Position numbers and translations under genes: made by a program | Notes under the pieces: generated by a model | The model's input: only the letters and a program-made list of their open reading frames with translations | Databases searched by the model: none | Told to the model about the DNA's origin: nothing | Shown: in pieces, positions 1-8,900 of the stretch | Layout of the letters: each line of letters begins with the position of its first letter | Position numbering within the stretch: the first letter of the stretch is position 1 | Assembly: GCA_963848415.1 (NCBI GenBank) | Contig: CAWKDN010000001.1 | Coordinates: 1,488,001-1,552,000, forward strand | From: CAVQBC01 sp963848415 | Lineage (GTDB): Bacteria; Actinomycetota; Thermoleophilia; Solirubrobacterales; Solirubrobacteraceae | Reading direction: 5' to 3' | Length of the DNA: 64,000 nt

Positions 1-281
1 TGGCGGGCGACAACCGCGCCGACGAGGCGGCGCTGGAGGCCGCCTTCGGCGAGCCGGTGGCGCGCGCGGACGCCGACTTCGTGCGCGCCGCGACCGGGTA
101 CGCCATCGGCGGCGTGCCCCCGGTCGGCCATCCGGCGCCGCTGCGCACCGTGATCGACGAGGACCTGCTGCGCTACGACGAGGTGTGGGCGGCGGCCGGG
201 ACGCCGCGCTGCGTCTTCCCGGTGTCGCCGCGGACGCTGGCCGCAGTGGGCGACGCGCCGCTCGCCCGGCTGGCCGCCTAG
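1..281 (+). CDS. YbaK/EbsC-type aminoacyl-tRNA deacylase, C-terminal part
   Basis: Partial gene cut by the window edge; reading frame enters at base 3. The visible 92 residues carry the typical YbaK C-terminal pattern: a conserved segment TGYAIGGVPPVGH followed by a D-E-D-L-L-R-Y-D stretch and an AAGTPRCVFPVSP strand. Proteins of this family hydrolyse mischarged aminoacyl-tRNAs (Cys-tRNAPro, Ala-tRNAPro) in the cytoplasm; the exact substrate cannot be told from this part. The stop codon TAG overlaps the TAG stop of the convergent ArsR gene inside a CTAG tetramer. Confidence 0.85.
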   Translation, partial: AGDNRADEAALEAAFGEPVARADADFVRAATGYAIGGVPPVGHPAPLRTVIDEDLLRYDEVWAAAGTPRCVFPVSPRTLAAVGDAPLARLAA

Positions 282-625
282 CCTCGAGCGGCGGCCTCGG
301 CCAGGCGGGCCAGCCGCTCGTCCCAGCGCGCGCCGACGGCGGCCATCCACGCCATCGCCTCGCCCAGCGGCTCGGGCGTCAGCGAGTAGCGCGTCTCGCG
401 GCCCTCGCGTCGCGGCTCGACCAGGCCAGCGCGCCGGAGCGCGGCGAGGTGCTTGGTCACCGCCTGGCGCGAGATCGGCAGCTCGCCGGCGAGTCCCGAG
501 GCCGTCAGCGCGGGCTCGCGGGCGAGCGAGCGCACCACGCTGCGACGGGTCGGGTCGGCGAGCGCGGCGAAGACCGCCCCGAGCTGCTCGGGCTCGCTCG
601 CGTCGCGGTGGCTCAGACCAGGCAC
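278..625 (-). CDS. ArsR-family winged-helix transcriptional repressor
   Basis: A 115-residue protein with a complete ArsR-type winged helix: an N-terminal helix ending ALADPTRRSVVRSLA (about residues 20-35), a recognition helix around ISRQAVTKHLAALRRAGL (51-68) and a wing REGRETRYSLTPEPL (75-87). There is no Cys metal-binding motif, which fits the ArsR subgroup that partners SRPBCC proteins. I chose the GTG at 625 because the preceding coding frame is a shadow of the SRPBCC gene; the two genes overlap by 13 bp and must be co-transcribed. It likely represses its own operon through the two inverted repeats at 1026-1085. Confidence 0.85.
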   Translation of the reverse strand: MPGLSHRDASEPEQLGAVFAALADPTRRSVVRSLAREPALTASGLAGELPISRQAVTKHLAALRRAGLVEPRREGRETRYSLTPEPLGEAMAWMAAVGARWDERLARLAEAAARG

Positions 626-999
626 AGGGCGGAGGCGTGCGCGAGCGCGGCCAGCCGCAGTCCCCACGCGGCGAAGGCGGGCGCCGGCGCGGTCACCCGC
701 TGCTCGGTCACGACGACGCGCGTGCCGCCGACGGCGTCCTCGAGCCGCCACTCGACTTCGGAGTCCTCGTCCTCGTCCCACCAGCGGAAGCGCAGGCGCG
801 CGCCGATCTCGACGTCCTCGACGACGCCGTCGCGGACGTCGCCGCCCTCCCACCACGCGCGCAGCGGCGCGCCCGGCTCGGGGACCAGCTCCACCTCGTC
901 GGCGAGCCAGCCGGCGAGCTCGGTCTCGTCGGTGAGCAGCTCCCACGCGCGCTCGCGCGGGACGGGCAGGACGATCTCGCGGCGGACGGTGGGTGGCAC
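613..999 (-). CDS. SRPBCC/AHSA1-domain protein
   Basis: A 128-residue protein starting with VRREIVLPVPRERAWELLTD, the standard START/AHSA1 opening, and ending in TAPAPAFAAWGLRLAALAHA. GTG at 999 has a good ribosome-binding site (CAGGAG) and is the first gene of a two-gene operon with the downstream ArsR repressor. ArsR-SRPBCC pairs are common in actinobacteria; the ligand of the hydrophobic cavity is unknown. No feature here indicates enzymatic activity. Confidence 0.85.
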   Translation of the reverse strand: MPPTVRREIVLPVPRERAWELLTDETELAGWLADEVELVPEPGAPLRAWWEGGDVRDGVVEDVEIGARLRFRWWDEDEDSEVEWRLEDAVGGTRVVVTEQRVTAPAPAFAAWGLRLAALAHASALCLV

Positions 1000-1025
1000 G
1001 GGGGGAAGGCTCCTGTCAGTCGTTC

Positions 1026-1041
1026 GCAACCTGTGGGTTGC
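1026..1041. promoter_or_regulatory. Operator-like inverted repeat 1 (ArsR site)
   Basis: Perfect palindrome GCAACC-TGTG-GGTTGC, 27 bp upstream of the SRPBCC start. It would overlap the start point of a minus-strand promoter whose -10 could be TAGCGT (reverse of 1045-1050). It shares the half-site GCAACY with the second palindrome, 42 bp away centre to centre. Confidence 0.6.
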
Positions 1042-1065
1042 ACGTACGCTAGCATCCCTCCAGAC

Positions 1066-1085
1066 GCGCAACTCACAAGTTGCGC
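1066..1085. promoter_or_regulatory. Operator-like inverted repeat 2 (ArsR site)
   Basis: Perfect palindrome GCGCAACT-CACA-AGTTGCGC. It overlaps a possible minus-strand -35 (TTGCGC, 16 bp from TAGCGT) and lies just upstream of the clpP ribosome-binding site, so a bound repressor could affect both divergent transcripts. Binding by the adjacent ArsR is inference. Confidence 0.6.
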
Positions 1086-1108
1086 ATTGACCCCAAAGGA
1101 GACAGCCG

Positions 1109-1747
1109 ATGCCCCTGGTCCCCGTCGTCGTGCAGCAGGACGCGCGCGGCGAGCGCTCGTTCGACATCTACTCGCGGATGCTGCGCGAGCGCGTCGTCTT
1201 CGTCAACGGCGTCATCGAGGACGAGATGGCCAACCTCGTGGTCGCCCAGCTGCTGCACCTGGAGGCCGAGGACCCCGACAAGGACGTCCAGCTCTACGTC
1301 AACTCGCCCGGCGGCTCGGCCTACGCGGGGCTGGCCATCTACGACACGATGAGCTTCATCCGGCCCGACGTGGCCACCACCTGCTGCGGGATCGCGATGT
1401 CGGCGGGCTCGCTGATCCTCACCGGCGGGGCGGCGGGCAAGCGCGCCTCGCTGCCCAACAGCCGCATCCTGATCCACCAGCCGAGCGGCGGCTTCCAGGG
1501 CCAGGCGACCGACATCCAGATCCACGCCAAGGAGGCGCTCGAGCTGCGCCGGCGCCTGGAGGAGATCTACGCGCTGCACACCGGCCAGACGGTCGACCAG
1601 ATCTCAGACGACCTCGAGCGCGACCGCTTCTTCACCGCCGAGCAGGCGCGCGGCTACGGGCTGATCGACCACGTCACCGTCTCGCGCGCGCTCAACGGCA
1701 ACGGGAACGGGAACGGCGCGCGTCAGTCCTCGTCGTCGTCCTCGTAG
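1109..1747 (+). CDS. clpP: ATP-dependent Clp protease proteolytic subunit
   Basis: A 212-residue ClpP serine peptidase, the barrel-forming partner of ClpX or ClpC. Oxyanion motif YVNSPGGSAYAGLAIYDTM is followed by the catalytic Ser98 in CCGIAMSAGS, His123 in NSRILIHQPSGG and Asp172 in LERDRFFTAEQA. The start ATG is preceded by AAAGGAG. No clpX, clpC or second clpP is adjacent, so it is a solitary copy here. The C-terminus is odd: after IDHVTVSRA it ends in Asn-Gly repeats and six serines encoded by a TCG-rich microsatellite, which overlaps the acidic tail of the convergent gene by 25 bp. Confidence 0.95.
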   Translation: MPLVPVVVQQDARGERSFDIYSRMLRERVVFVNGVIEDEMANLVVAQLLHLEAEDPDKDVQLYVNSPGGSAYAGLAIYDTMSFIRPDVATTCCGIAMSAGSLILTGGAAGKRASLPNSRILIHQPSGGFQGQATDIQIHAKEALELRRRLEEIYALHTGQTVDQISDDLERDRFFTAEQARGYGLIDHVTVSRALNGNGNGNGARQSSSSSS

Positions 1748-2346
1748 AGCGACTCGGCCGCGAGCTCCTCGCCGCGGACGTTCCACAGGCGGATCTCGAG
1801 GTAGTCCGAGCGGAACGCGTCGGGCGCCAGCAGCGTGAAGCGGTCGTCGGCCAGCGCGCACTGGTCGACGGCCACGCCGCTCAGCTCGGCGGTCGCGATC
1901 AGCCCGTCGCGGACGAGCGGGACGCCCCACACGAGCGTCATCGCCGCCACGCGGCCGCCCTCGCCGCGCCAGCCGCCGACGACCTCCTCGCAGAGGTCGA
2001 GCTTCCACTCCGGGTGGCGGTCGGCGGTCTCGTCGGTGAAGTCGGCCCAGCCGGCGAGGTCGCCGGGCTCGCTCTCCTCGTCGCCGGGCAGGAAGGACAC
2101 GTAGCCGTAGAGGTCATAGCCCGTGCTGGTGCGGCTCGTGACCGGGACGTAGGTGCGCCCGCCCCACGTCCGGTCCGGGAACCAGGCCAGCTCCCCCGGC
2201 TCCCCGAGGTCCTCGCCCTCTTGGTCGACGTCCTCCAGCGCGGCGAGGAACTCGGCCGCGAGCGCCTCCGCCCATTCGCCGCCCGGCAGGGGCGACTGCG
2301 GCGGCTCGGCGGCGAAGCGGCAGACCATGCGTTCCTCAGGCGGCAT
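1723..2346 (-). CDS. Conserved hypothetical protein, acidic
   Basis: A 207-residue soluble acidic protein I do not recognise. It is rich in Glu, Asp, Trp and Tyr, with strand-like segments such as TYVPVTSRTSTGYDLYGYVSF and DYLEIRLWNVRGEEL, and no signal peptide or membrane segment. It ends in an acidic tail EDDDED. It lies 12 bp after dtd and is probably the last gene of the redoxin-GNAT-galT-AEC-dtd operon. The N-terminal part (residues 8-25) contains a Pro-rich stretch. Confidence 0.7.
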   Translation of the reverse strand: MPPEERMVCRFAAEPPQSPLPGGEWAEALAAEFLAALEDVDQEGEDLGEPGELAWFPDRTWGGRTYVPVTSRTSTGYDLYGYVSFLPGDEESEPGDLAGWADFTDETADRHPEWKLDLCEEVVGGWRGEGGRVAAMTLVWGVPLVRDGLIATAELSGVAVDQCALADDRFTLLAPDAFRSDYLEIRLWNVRGEELAAESLYEDDDED

Positions 2347-2358
2347 CGGCCGGGCAAT

Positions 2359-2781
2359 CTACGGGACTTCGACGAGGATCGTCACCGGGCCGTCGTTGAC
2401 GAGCTCGACGGCCATGTGCGCGCCGAAGACCCCGCGGCGGGCGCCGAGCCGGTCACACACCCGCCCGTAGAGCGCCTCGGCCTGGTCCGGGCGGGCGGCG
2501 GCCACGTACGACGGGCGGTTCCCGCGCCGGCTGTCGCCGTAGAGCGTGAACTGCGAGATGCACAGGATCTCGCGCCCGGGGCCGAGCGGCTCGTTCATGC
2601 GCCCGTCCTGATCGGGGAAGATCCGCAGCGCCCGCAGCTTGTCGGCGAGGCGGTCGGCGTCCTGCGGGCCGTCGTCGTGGCCGACGCCGAGCAGCACGAG
2701 CAGGCCCGGGCCGATCGCGCTCACCTCACGGCCGTCGACCGTGACCGCCGCGCGCGACACGCGCTGGACGAGCGCGCGCAT
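2359..2781 (-). CDS. dtd: D-aminoacyl-tRNA deacylase
   Basis: A 140-residue DTD protein that removes D-amino acids from tRNA. It starts MRALVQRVSRAAVTVDG as in most family members and has the two signature motifs: SQFTLYGD (residues 76-83) and NDGPVTI near the C-terminus, which together form the cross-subunit active site. The ATG at 2781 overlaps the TGA of the upstream transporter, so translation is coupled. A long open frame upstream in phase with dtd is the frameshifted transporter, not an N-terminal extension. Confidence 0.95.
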   Translation of the reverse strand: MRALVQRVSRAAVTVDGREVSAIGPGLLVLLGVGHDDGPQDADRLADKLRALRIFPDQDGRMNEPLGPGREILCISQFTLYGDSRRGNRPSYVAAARPDQAEALYGRVCDRLGARRGVFGAHMAVELVNDGPVTILVEVP

Positions 2782-3693
2782 CAGAGCACCACGGCGGCCG
2801 CGAGCGCGGCGAGCACGGACACGACCGTGGTCCAGGCGATCGCGGCCGCCGAGAAGCGCATCTCCAGACCATAGGCGTGCGCCACCACGAGCCCGGTCAC
2901 GCCGGCGGGGGTGGCGGCCATCAGCAGGTAGGAGTCGGGCAGCTCGACGAGCGGCCACGCGAGCAGCCCCAGCAGCGCGGGCGCGAGCACGAGCCGCAGG
3001 CCGATCGCGGCGCCGATGCGGGCGCGTGAAGGGCGGCAGCAGCGCGCGCCGCCCGCCCGCCTCGGCCAGCGCCACGCCTACGCCGAAGAACCCGAACGGC
3101 AGCATCGCGAAGACGGCCACGAGCGAGGCGTCGACCAGCGCGTCGGGCGCCATCCAGGCCGGCGCGACGAGCCCGAGGATCGCCGCCAGCAGCGGCGGGT
3201 TGCGGCGCAGGAAGGTGCCCGTGCGCTCGCGCACGCCCGTGCCGGCCTTCGTGCCGAACGCCGCGCCGACGCCGAAGACGCCGACCAGCAGCGCCGGGCC
3301 CTGGATCAGCGCGTCGTAGGCGACCGCCCTGCTCAGCTCCTCGGTGCCCAGGAACGCCGCGGTCAGCGGCAGCCCGACGTAGACGGTGTTGCCCTGGAGG
3401 GCGACGTTGATCAGCGAGCCGGTCGCCGGCCGGTCGAGCGCCAGCCGGCGCGCGGCGACGTAGGCGACCGCGCCCGCGAGCCCCAGCGCGAGCCAGCCGA
3501 GCACGACCCCGAGGCCGAGGGCGGCGGTCAGCCGCAGGTCCACCAGGTTCAGGAACGTCACCGGCGGGACGATCACGTACAGGATCAGGCTCAGCAGCCC
3601 GCGCCCGGCGCGCGAGGCCGGCTCGCCCCAGCGCCGCTGAGCCCCGGCGCCCGCCAGCGTGGCGAGCGCGATCGTGATCGCGATCCAGACCAC
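2781..3693 (-). pseudogene. AEC-family auxin efflux carrier-type transporter, frameshifted
   Basis: A membrane transporter of the AEC family. The first frame (from GTG 3693) gives transmembrane segments including LLSLILYVIVPPVTFLNLV and GLPLTAAFLGTEELSRAVAYD, then FGFFGVGVALAEAGGRRALLPPFTR. At about 3017-3027 the frame changes; the remaining part (GLRLVLAPALLGLLAWPLVE to the last segment WTTVVSVLAALAAAVVL) continues in another frame and stops exactly at the dtd start. A missing GC dinucleotide or one extra base would explain it. Together the halves give the normal length of about 305 residues, so this may be a sequencing error rather than a dead gene. Confidence 0.8.
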
Positions 3694-3711
3694 CGGGCGG
3701 CCGGCCGGCGC

Positions 3712-4698
3712 TCAGGCGTCGCGCAGCTCGGCCGCCGCGCGCTCGGGGGCGACGATGTTCAGGTTCACGCCGGTGCCCAGCTCGAGACCGGCGAGCTGCG
3801 TGAGCCGCGGCAGGATGTCGATCCGCCAGCAGAAGTGCTCGGCGCCGCGCGGCGCCGTGCGGATCCACAGGTTCAGCGGCGGCGAGGCGCCGAAGTGTCT
3901 GGCCAGCCGGCTCAGCGCGTCGTGCAGCAGCGCGGCGCCCGCCGGGCCCTCGTCCTCGAAGCGCGCGCGCGTGCGGCGCGGGGCGAGCACCAGCTGGTAG
4001 GGCAGCCGCGACGCGTAGGGGGCCATCAGCACCGCCTCGCCGTCGATCGCCACGATCCGCTCGCGCCGGCGGACCTCCTCCTGCACGAGGTCGCCGAGCA
4101 GGTTGCCGCCCATCGTGCGCACGGCGTAGGCGGCGAAGCGCTCGCGCTCGCGGGCGATCGCGGCGGGGACGAAGTCCAGCGCGTAGAGCTGCGCGTGGGT
4201 GTGGGGGAGCGAGGCGCCGCCCTCGCGGCGCTCGTTGACGAGCACGTGCACGCAGGCGGCGCCGGCGCCGGCGTGGACGCGCATCCGCTCGCGCCAACCC
4301 TCCATCGCGTCGGCCAGCTCGCCGGGCGTGAGGTCGGCCACCGTCGTCACCGGCCGCGGCGAGTTGACGATCACCTCGTGGGCGCCGGTGGCCGGCTGGG
4401 CGGCGAAGAGGTCGGGGTCGGGCTGGGCCTCCGGCTCGGGGGCGTCGGGCGACAGGGCCGGGTAGAGGTTCGGCACGACGCGCAGGGTCCAGCCCGGCGA
4501 GTCGGGTGGGCCGCCGCCGGGGCGGACCGCGAAGACCTCGGGCGGCGTCTGGGACTCGTGGCCCTCGAGGAACGGGTCGCGCTCGGGGTCCAGCGGCGGG
4601 ACGGGCTCGACCGCGAAGCCGCCGCCCGGGCGGGTGGCGCGATCGGCCGCGACGATCGAGCGCAGGCCGGTGAGCGGGTCGACGCGCAGCTCAGGCAC
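3712..4698 (-). CDS. galT: Galactose-1-phosphate uridylyltransferase-like (HIT superfamily)
   Basis: A 328-residue GalT-type nucleotidyltransferase. It begins with the family pattern LRVDPLTGLRSIVAADRATRP, carries the active-site motif PHTHAQ (His166-x-His168-x-Gln170, with Thr replacing the usual Pro of HPHxQ), and has the second half-domain motif HFCWRIDILPRLTQLAG. It transfers UMP between a hexose-1-phosphate and UDP-glucose in the cytoplasm. Other Leloir genes are not nearby, so the substrate may differ from galactose-1-phosphate. It overlaps the upstream GNAT gene by 8 bp. Confidence 0.8.
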   Translation of the reverse strand: MPELRVDPLTGLRSIVAADRATRPGGGFAVEPVPPLDPERDPFLEGHESQTPPEVFAVRPGGGPPDSPGWTLRVVPNLYPALSPDAPEPEAQPDPDLFAAQPATGAHEVIVNSPRPVTTVADLTPGELADAMEGWRERMRVHAGAGAACVHVLVNERREGGASLPHTHAQLYALDFVPAAIARERERFAAYAVRTMGGNLLGDLVQEEVRRRERIVAIDGEAVLMAPYASRLPYQLVLAPRRTRARFEDEGPAGAALLHDALSRLARHFGASPPLNLWIRTAPRGAEHFCWRIDILPRLTQLAGLELGTGVNLNIVAPERAAAELRDA

Positions 4699-5161
4699 CG
4701 GCGCGCTCCGGCGGCTCGAGCTGCTTCTCCATCCCCTGGTGCTCGATGCCCTCCTCGTCGAAGCGCTCGCCGTAGGGCGTGAAGCCGGCCGCCTCGTAGA
4801 GCGCGAGCGCGTCGGTCTGGGCGTGCATCCCGATGCGCACGGCGCCGCCGGCCCTCGCCTCGCGCTCGGCCTCGGCCAGCAGCGCGGCCGCGATCCCGCG
4901 GCGGCGGGCCTCGCGGTGCACGCACAGGCGGGCGAAGCGCGCGCTCGCGCCGCGGTCGATCAGCAGCCGGCACGTGCCGATCACGGTGCCGGCGTCGTCG
5001 ACCGCGACCAGCTGCACCGCCTCGTCGTCGAGCCCGTCCTGGTCGGCCGCCAGGTCGACGCGCTGCTCGTCGGCGAAGACCTGCTCGCGCAGGTGCAGCG
5101 CGGCCTCGCGCTCGGCCGCGTCGCGCGCGCGGCGGACCTCGACGGACGGACCCGCGCTCAC
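4691..5161 (-). CDS. GNAT-family N-acetyltransferase
   Basis: A 156-residue GNAT protein. The acetyl-CoA site is seen as RLCVHREARRRGIAAALLAE (R-x-x-x-x-G-I/A loop), and the C-terminal strand as LALYEAAGFTPYGERFDEEG with a final HQGMEKQL, a pattern found in ElaA/YjcF-like acetyltransferases. The start is the GTG at 5161, whose GTGA overlaps the stop of the thioredoxin-like gene. The substrate is unknown. Confidence 0.8.
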   Translation of the reverse strand: MSAGPSVEVRRARDAAEREAALHLREQVFADEQRVDLAADQDGLDDEAVQLVAVDDAGTVIGTCRLLIDRGASARFARLCVHREARRRGIAAALLAEAEREARAGGAVRIGMHAQTDALALYEAAGFTPYGERFDEEGIEHQGMEKQLEPPERAGA

Positions 5162-5745
5162 AGGTACTCGTCGATGTCGGCCGCCAGGTCCGCCTCGTCG
5201 CGGTACTGGCCCTGGTGGATGTAGGCGGTGCGGCCGCGGGCGTCGATGAACACCGTCACGGGGAAGTTCGCGGGCGCGCGGATCGAGCGGGCGATCTCCT
5301 CGTCCGGGTCCAGGTAGGACGGGAACGGCACCGGGAACTCCTCCAGGAAGCCCTGGGCGGTCTCGCGGTTGTCCTTGGCGTCGATCCCGACGAACGCCAC
5401 GCTGCGCCCGCGCTTGGCGGCCTGGGCCTGGAAGTAGGGGAACTCGAGCCGGCACGGGCCGCACCACGACGCCCACTTGTTGACCACGACCGGGTGGCCC
5501 TCGAGCTCGGCCAGGCGGCGCTCGAAGGCGCGCGTGCCGCCGCCGAGCAGCTCGGAGGACTGGTCGTGCAGCGCGGCCAGCGGCGGCGGCGCGCCGGCGA
5601 GCCGCTCGCGCGCGGCCTCGAGGTCGAAGCTCCCGGCGGCCGGTTGCCCGCTCGCGTCGTCGCCCTCGCGGGTCGCCTGCAGCACGCCGATCACCACCAC
5701 GGCGGTCAGCGCGAGCACCCCGAGGAAGACGAGCAGGCGGCGCAC
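5158..5745 (-). CDS. TlpA/ResA-like membrane-anchored thiol-disulfide oxidoreductase
   Basis: A 195-residue thioredoxin-fold protein. GTG at 5745 places one hydrophobic segment at residues 4-22 (signal anchor), followed by an extracytoplasmic linker and a thioredoxin domain with WASWCGPC (Cys95, Cys98), cis-Pro in NFPVTVFID and a final DIDEYL helix. The family reduces disulfides outside the membrane, often for cytochrome c assembly. An upstream TTG (5826) would add a hydrophilic N-terminus and is less likely. It is first in a six-gene operon with GNAT, galT, AEC transporter, dtd and a hypothetical gene. Confidence 0.85.
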   Translation of the reverse strand: MRRLLVFLGVLALTAVVVIGVLQATREGDDASGQPAAGSFDLEAARERLAGAPPPLAALHDQSSELLGGGTRAFERRLAELEGHPVVVNKWASWCGPCRLEFPYFQAQAAKRGRSVAFVGIDAKDNRETAQGFLEEFPVPFPSYLDPDEEIARSIRAPANFPVTVFIDARGRTAYIHQGQYRDEADLAADIDEYL

Positions 5746-5930
5746 GACGTCTGAGAGGGTGGCAGATCGCTTAGTCGCGCTTGCCGATCTGCTGTAATGC
5801 AGGGTGCTCGTGGGAAGGTGACCCAAGGGGAGTCCGGGTGTCCGCCAGCCCCTGGATCTTTTCGCGAGTCTGCGGGGCCGGGTTCGACGAGAGCTCAGCG
5901 GCCTCCCTCATTTGATGATTCGGAGCCTTC

Positions 5931-8900
5931 TTGGCTGAGAGCACAGCAGTGGCCGTCCAGGCTGCTTCCCTTCCATCGTCCGACGCCATCGAGCGGGCTG
6001 CCTCGTTCACCCGCGAGCCGTTCGTGCTCGAGGGCGAGGACGCCGCGCTCGCGCTGGCGCCCGGCAGCCCCCGCCGGCGCGCGCTCGACGCCGCGCTGGC
6101 CGAGCTCGACGCCGGCGCCCGCTGGCCGTCGGTCGAATGGCGGCGGCAGTGGTCGCTGCTGCTCGGGCTCGACCGCCTGCTCAGCCAGGACGAGCCGGTG
6201 CTGGCCGACGGCACGGTGCTCTCCGCCCACCAGGTCGACGCGCTCTCGGGCACGCTGACGGCGCTGCTGGCCGACGCGCTGCGCAACGGCACGATCACGG
6301 CCGACGAGGAGGTCGTCGCCGAGGCGCCGTCCGGCCTGCCGGGCGAGGAGGAGCTGCCGGCCGAGCTGCTCGAGGACGACGACGAGCCCGAGGACGAGGA
6401 GCCGCGCGACTGGGCGGACGAGGACGAGGCCGACGCGGAGGTCGCCGACGCCGGAGCGGAGGTGGACGAGGACCCGAACGCCGCCAAGCGCTTCTGGTTC
6501 GAGCACGCCACCGGCGCCGGCAAGACCGTCGCGGCGCTCGGCTTCGTGGAGGCCTCGCGCACCGGCGGGGTGCTGATCCTCACCCACCGCCGCAACCTCG
6601 TCGATCAGTTCCTCGGCGAGCTGCGCGACCGCGGCTACCAGGACCGCATCTCGCCGCCGCTGCTCGGCGACCAGGACGCGGCCAACGGCCCGGTCACGGT
6701 CGAGACCTACCAGTGGTTCGTCCGCAATCCCGGCCGCATCTCCGACGCCTACACGATCGTCATCTGCGACGAGGCCCACACCGCGCTGGGCGAGAAGACC
6801 TCGGCGGCGATCCGCGGCTGGAGCGGCCCGATCTTCGTCGGCATGACCGCCACGGGCGCGCTGATCGCCCGCCACGTCACCGACCTCTTCCCGACCCAGA
6901 CCTCGCGCTTCGACCTCGCCCAGGCCGCGCGCCGCGGGGTCATCTCCCCGCTGCGCTGCGTGCGCATCCCGCCGGGCCCCGGCGTTCGCACGATCGCCAA
7001 GGTGCCGCTGCGCCGCGGCGAGGTCGATACCGAGTTCGACCAGGAGATGCTGGCCGAGCTGCTCGACCAGCTGCCGTTCAACCTCGCGATCGCCGACCTC
7101 TACAAGACGCGCTTCAACGGCGTCCCCGGCGTCGTCTACGCCGCCGGCGTGCGCCACGCCTACAACGTCGCCGAGGCCTTCCGCGACCTCGGCATGAAGG
7201 CCCAGGCGGTCTCGGGCGAGACGCCCAAGCGCGAGCTGGCCCGCATCCTCGCCCAGTACGAGCGCGGCGACGTCGACGTGCTGGTCAACGCCCAGCTGCT
7301 CGCCGAGGGCTGGAACTCGCCCCGCGCGACGGTCTGCATGCACCTCGCGCCGACCGCCTCCAAGCGCATCTACCAGCAGCGCGTCGGCCGCGTCACGCGC
7401 CGCCAGCCGGGCAAGGAGGCGGGCATCGTCGTCGACTTCGTCCATCCCGCCACCAAGCACGACGACCCGGTCGTGAGCCTGCACTCGCTGCTGGATCGCG
7501 ACGTCTACCGCGGCGGCGCGATCGTCGTCGGCCCGGTCCGCCGCGGCCGCGGCCGGCGCCTGCGCGTCGAGCGCCGCGTCGTGCCGGTGACGGCCGACGA
7601 GAACCGGCGGATCGAGGTCTTCGAGCGCGAGCTGTGGCGGATCGCCGTCGAGCACCTCGACTACGGCGAGCAGGTCCAGTGGGCCGCGCTCGCCGGCGCC
7701 CGCGTGGCGCCCAACGGCTGGCGCCGGGCACGGGCGATGCTGCACTTCGACCAGGGCGGCGAGCTCAAGCGGACCTTCCTGCTGACGGCCGTCCAGCGCA
7801 ACAAGAACCCGCAGCTGCGCCAGCGCGCGTTGCAGGAGATCGCCGCCGCGCGCGACGCCGACGCGTTCGACGACGCGGTCGAGATGATCGGCGGCTGGCC
7901 GCGAGACGAGAAGCGCGAGGGCGTGAAGATCGTGCTGCAGGCGCTGGCCGAGAAGAAGATCGGCCGCCGCGACCAGGCCAACAACTGGATCTGGCGCGCG
8001 GCCGAGTACACGCGCGAGGTGCACGAGGAGTACGCCGTGCAGCGCTGGCCGGAGACCAAGCGCCTGCTCGGCCTGCTGGTCAACTCCAGCGGCGGGGCGC
8101 ACGCCCGCAACGCGCGCCGGCTCGTGCACGCCGCCCGCCAGCAGGACCGCCGTCTCTCCGCCGCGCTGCTGGCCGCCGCGCTGCCCCACACCGCCGAGGC
8201 CGGCGAGGTGGTCAACGGCGCGCGCACGCGGATGTCGCGCAAGCCCGCCGCGCTCGCGCGCGAGCTGCTGCGCAACTTCCCGAAGGGCGGCAAGGGCCGG
8301 CGCAGCTCGCGGCGGCGCAAGAAGAAGGGCGGGGCGGCGGAGGCCGTGCCGGCCGAGGCGCTGGCGGTCGTCGGCACGGAGGTCCTCGGCGAGGACGCCG
8401 CCGGCGAGAACGGCGCCGGCGAGGGAACAACCGTGGCGGCCGAGGAGGCGCCCGCGAAGTCCCGGCGCGGCCGGCGGCGCACCCGCGTCGACGCCGATCC
8501 GGGGACCTCGGCGGCCGAGCCCGCCGCCGAGGAGGCTGCCGACGCCGCCGGCGCCGAGGAGGCGCCCGCGAAGCCCAAGCGCTCGCGGCGGCGCAAGCCG
8601 GCCGAGGCCGACGCGGGCGTCGACGCCCCCGAGGCCGATCCGCCGGTCGCCGACGCGCCCGCCGAGGAGCCGCCCAAGCGCACCCGCCGGCGCCGGGCCC
8701 CCGCGGCCGCCGAGGCCGAGGCGGACACTCCCGCCGAGGAGGTGCCGCCCGCCAAGCCGAAGCGCACCCGCCGGCGCAAGCCCGCGGCCGACGAGCCCGT
8801 CGCCGCCGGCCCGTCACCGGCCACGGTCACCAAGGAGGCCAAGCGCACCCGCCGCCCCCGGACGACCAAGAAGGCCGTCGACGACGCGGCGGCCGCCGTG

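Noticed and set aside
2359..3693. A single long frame that would fuse the AEC transporter to D-aminoacyl-tRNA deacylase
   Set aside because: Its middle 75 residues are Arg-rich nonsense, while the true end of the transporter continues in another frame up to the dtd start. The fusion is a frameshift artefact.
5746..5930. Promoter or RNA element between the thioredoxin-like gene and the helicase
   Set aside because: I saw no box at leaderless spacing, no clear ribosome-binding site and no stable repeat, so nothing specific can be claimed.
5895..8189. Long minus-strand frame opposite the helicase gene
   Set aside because: No recognisable motif and a composition typical of the antisense of a GC3-rich gene; the plus-strand helicase has complete motifs.
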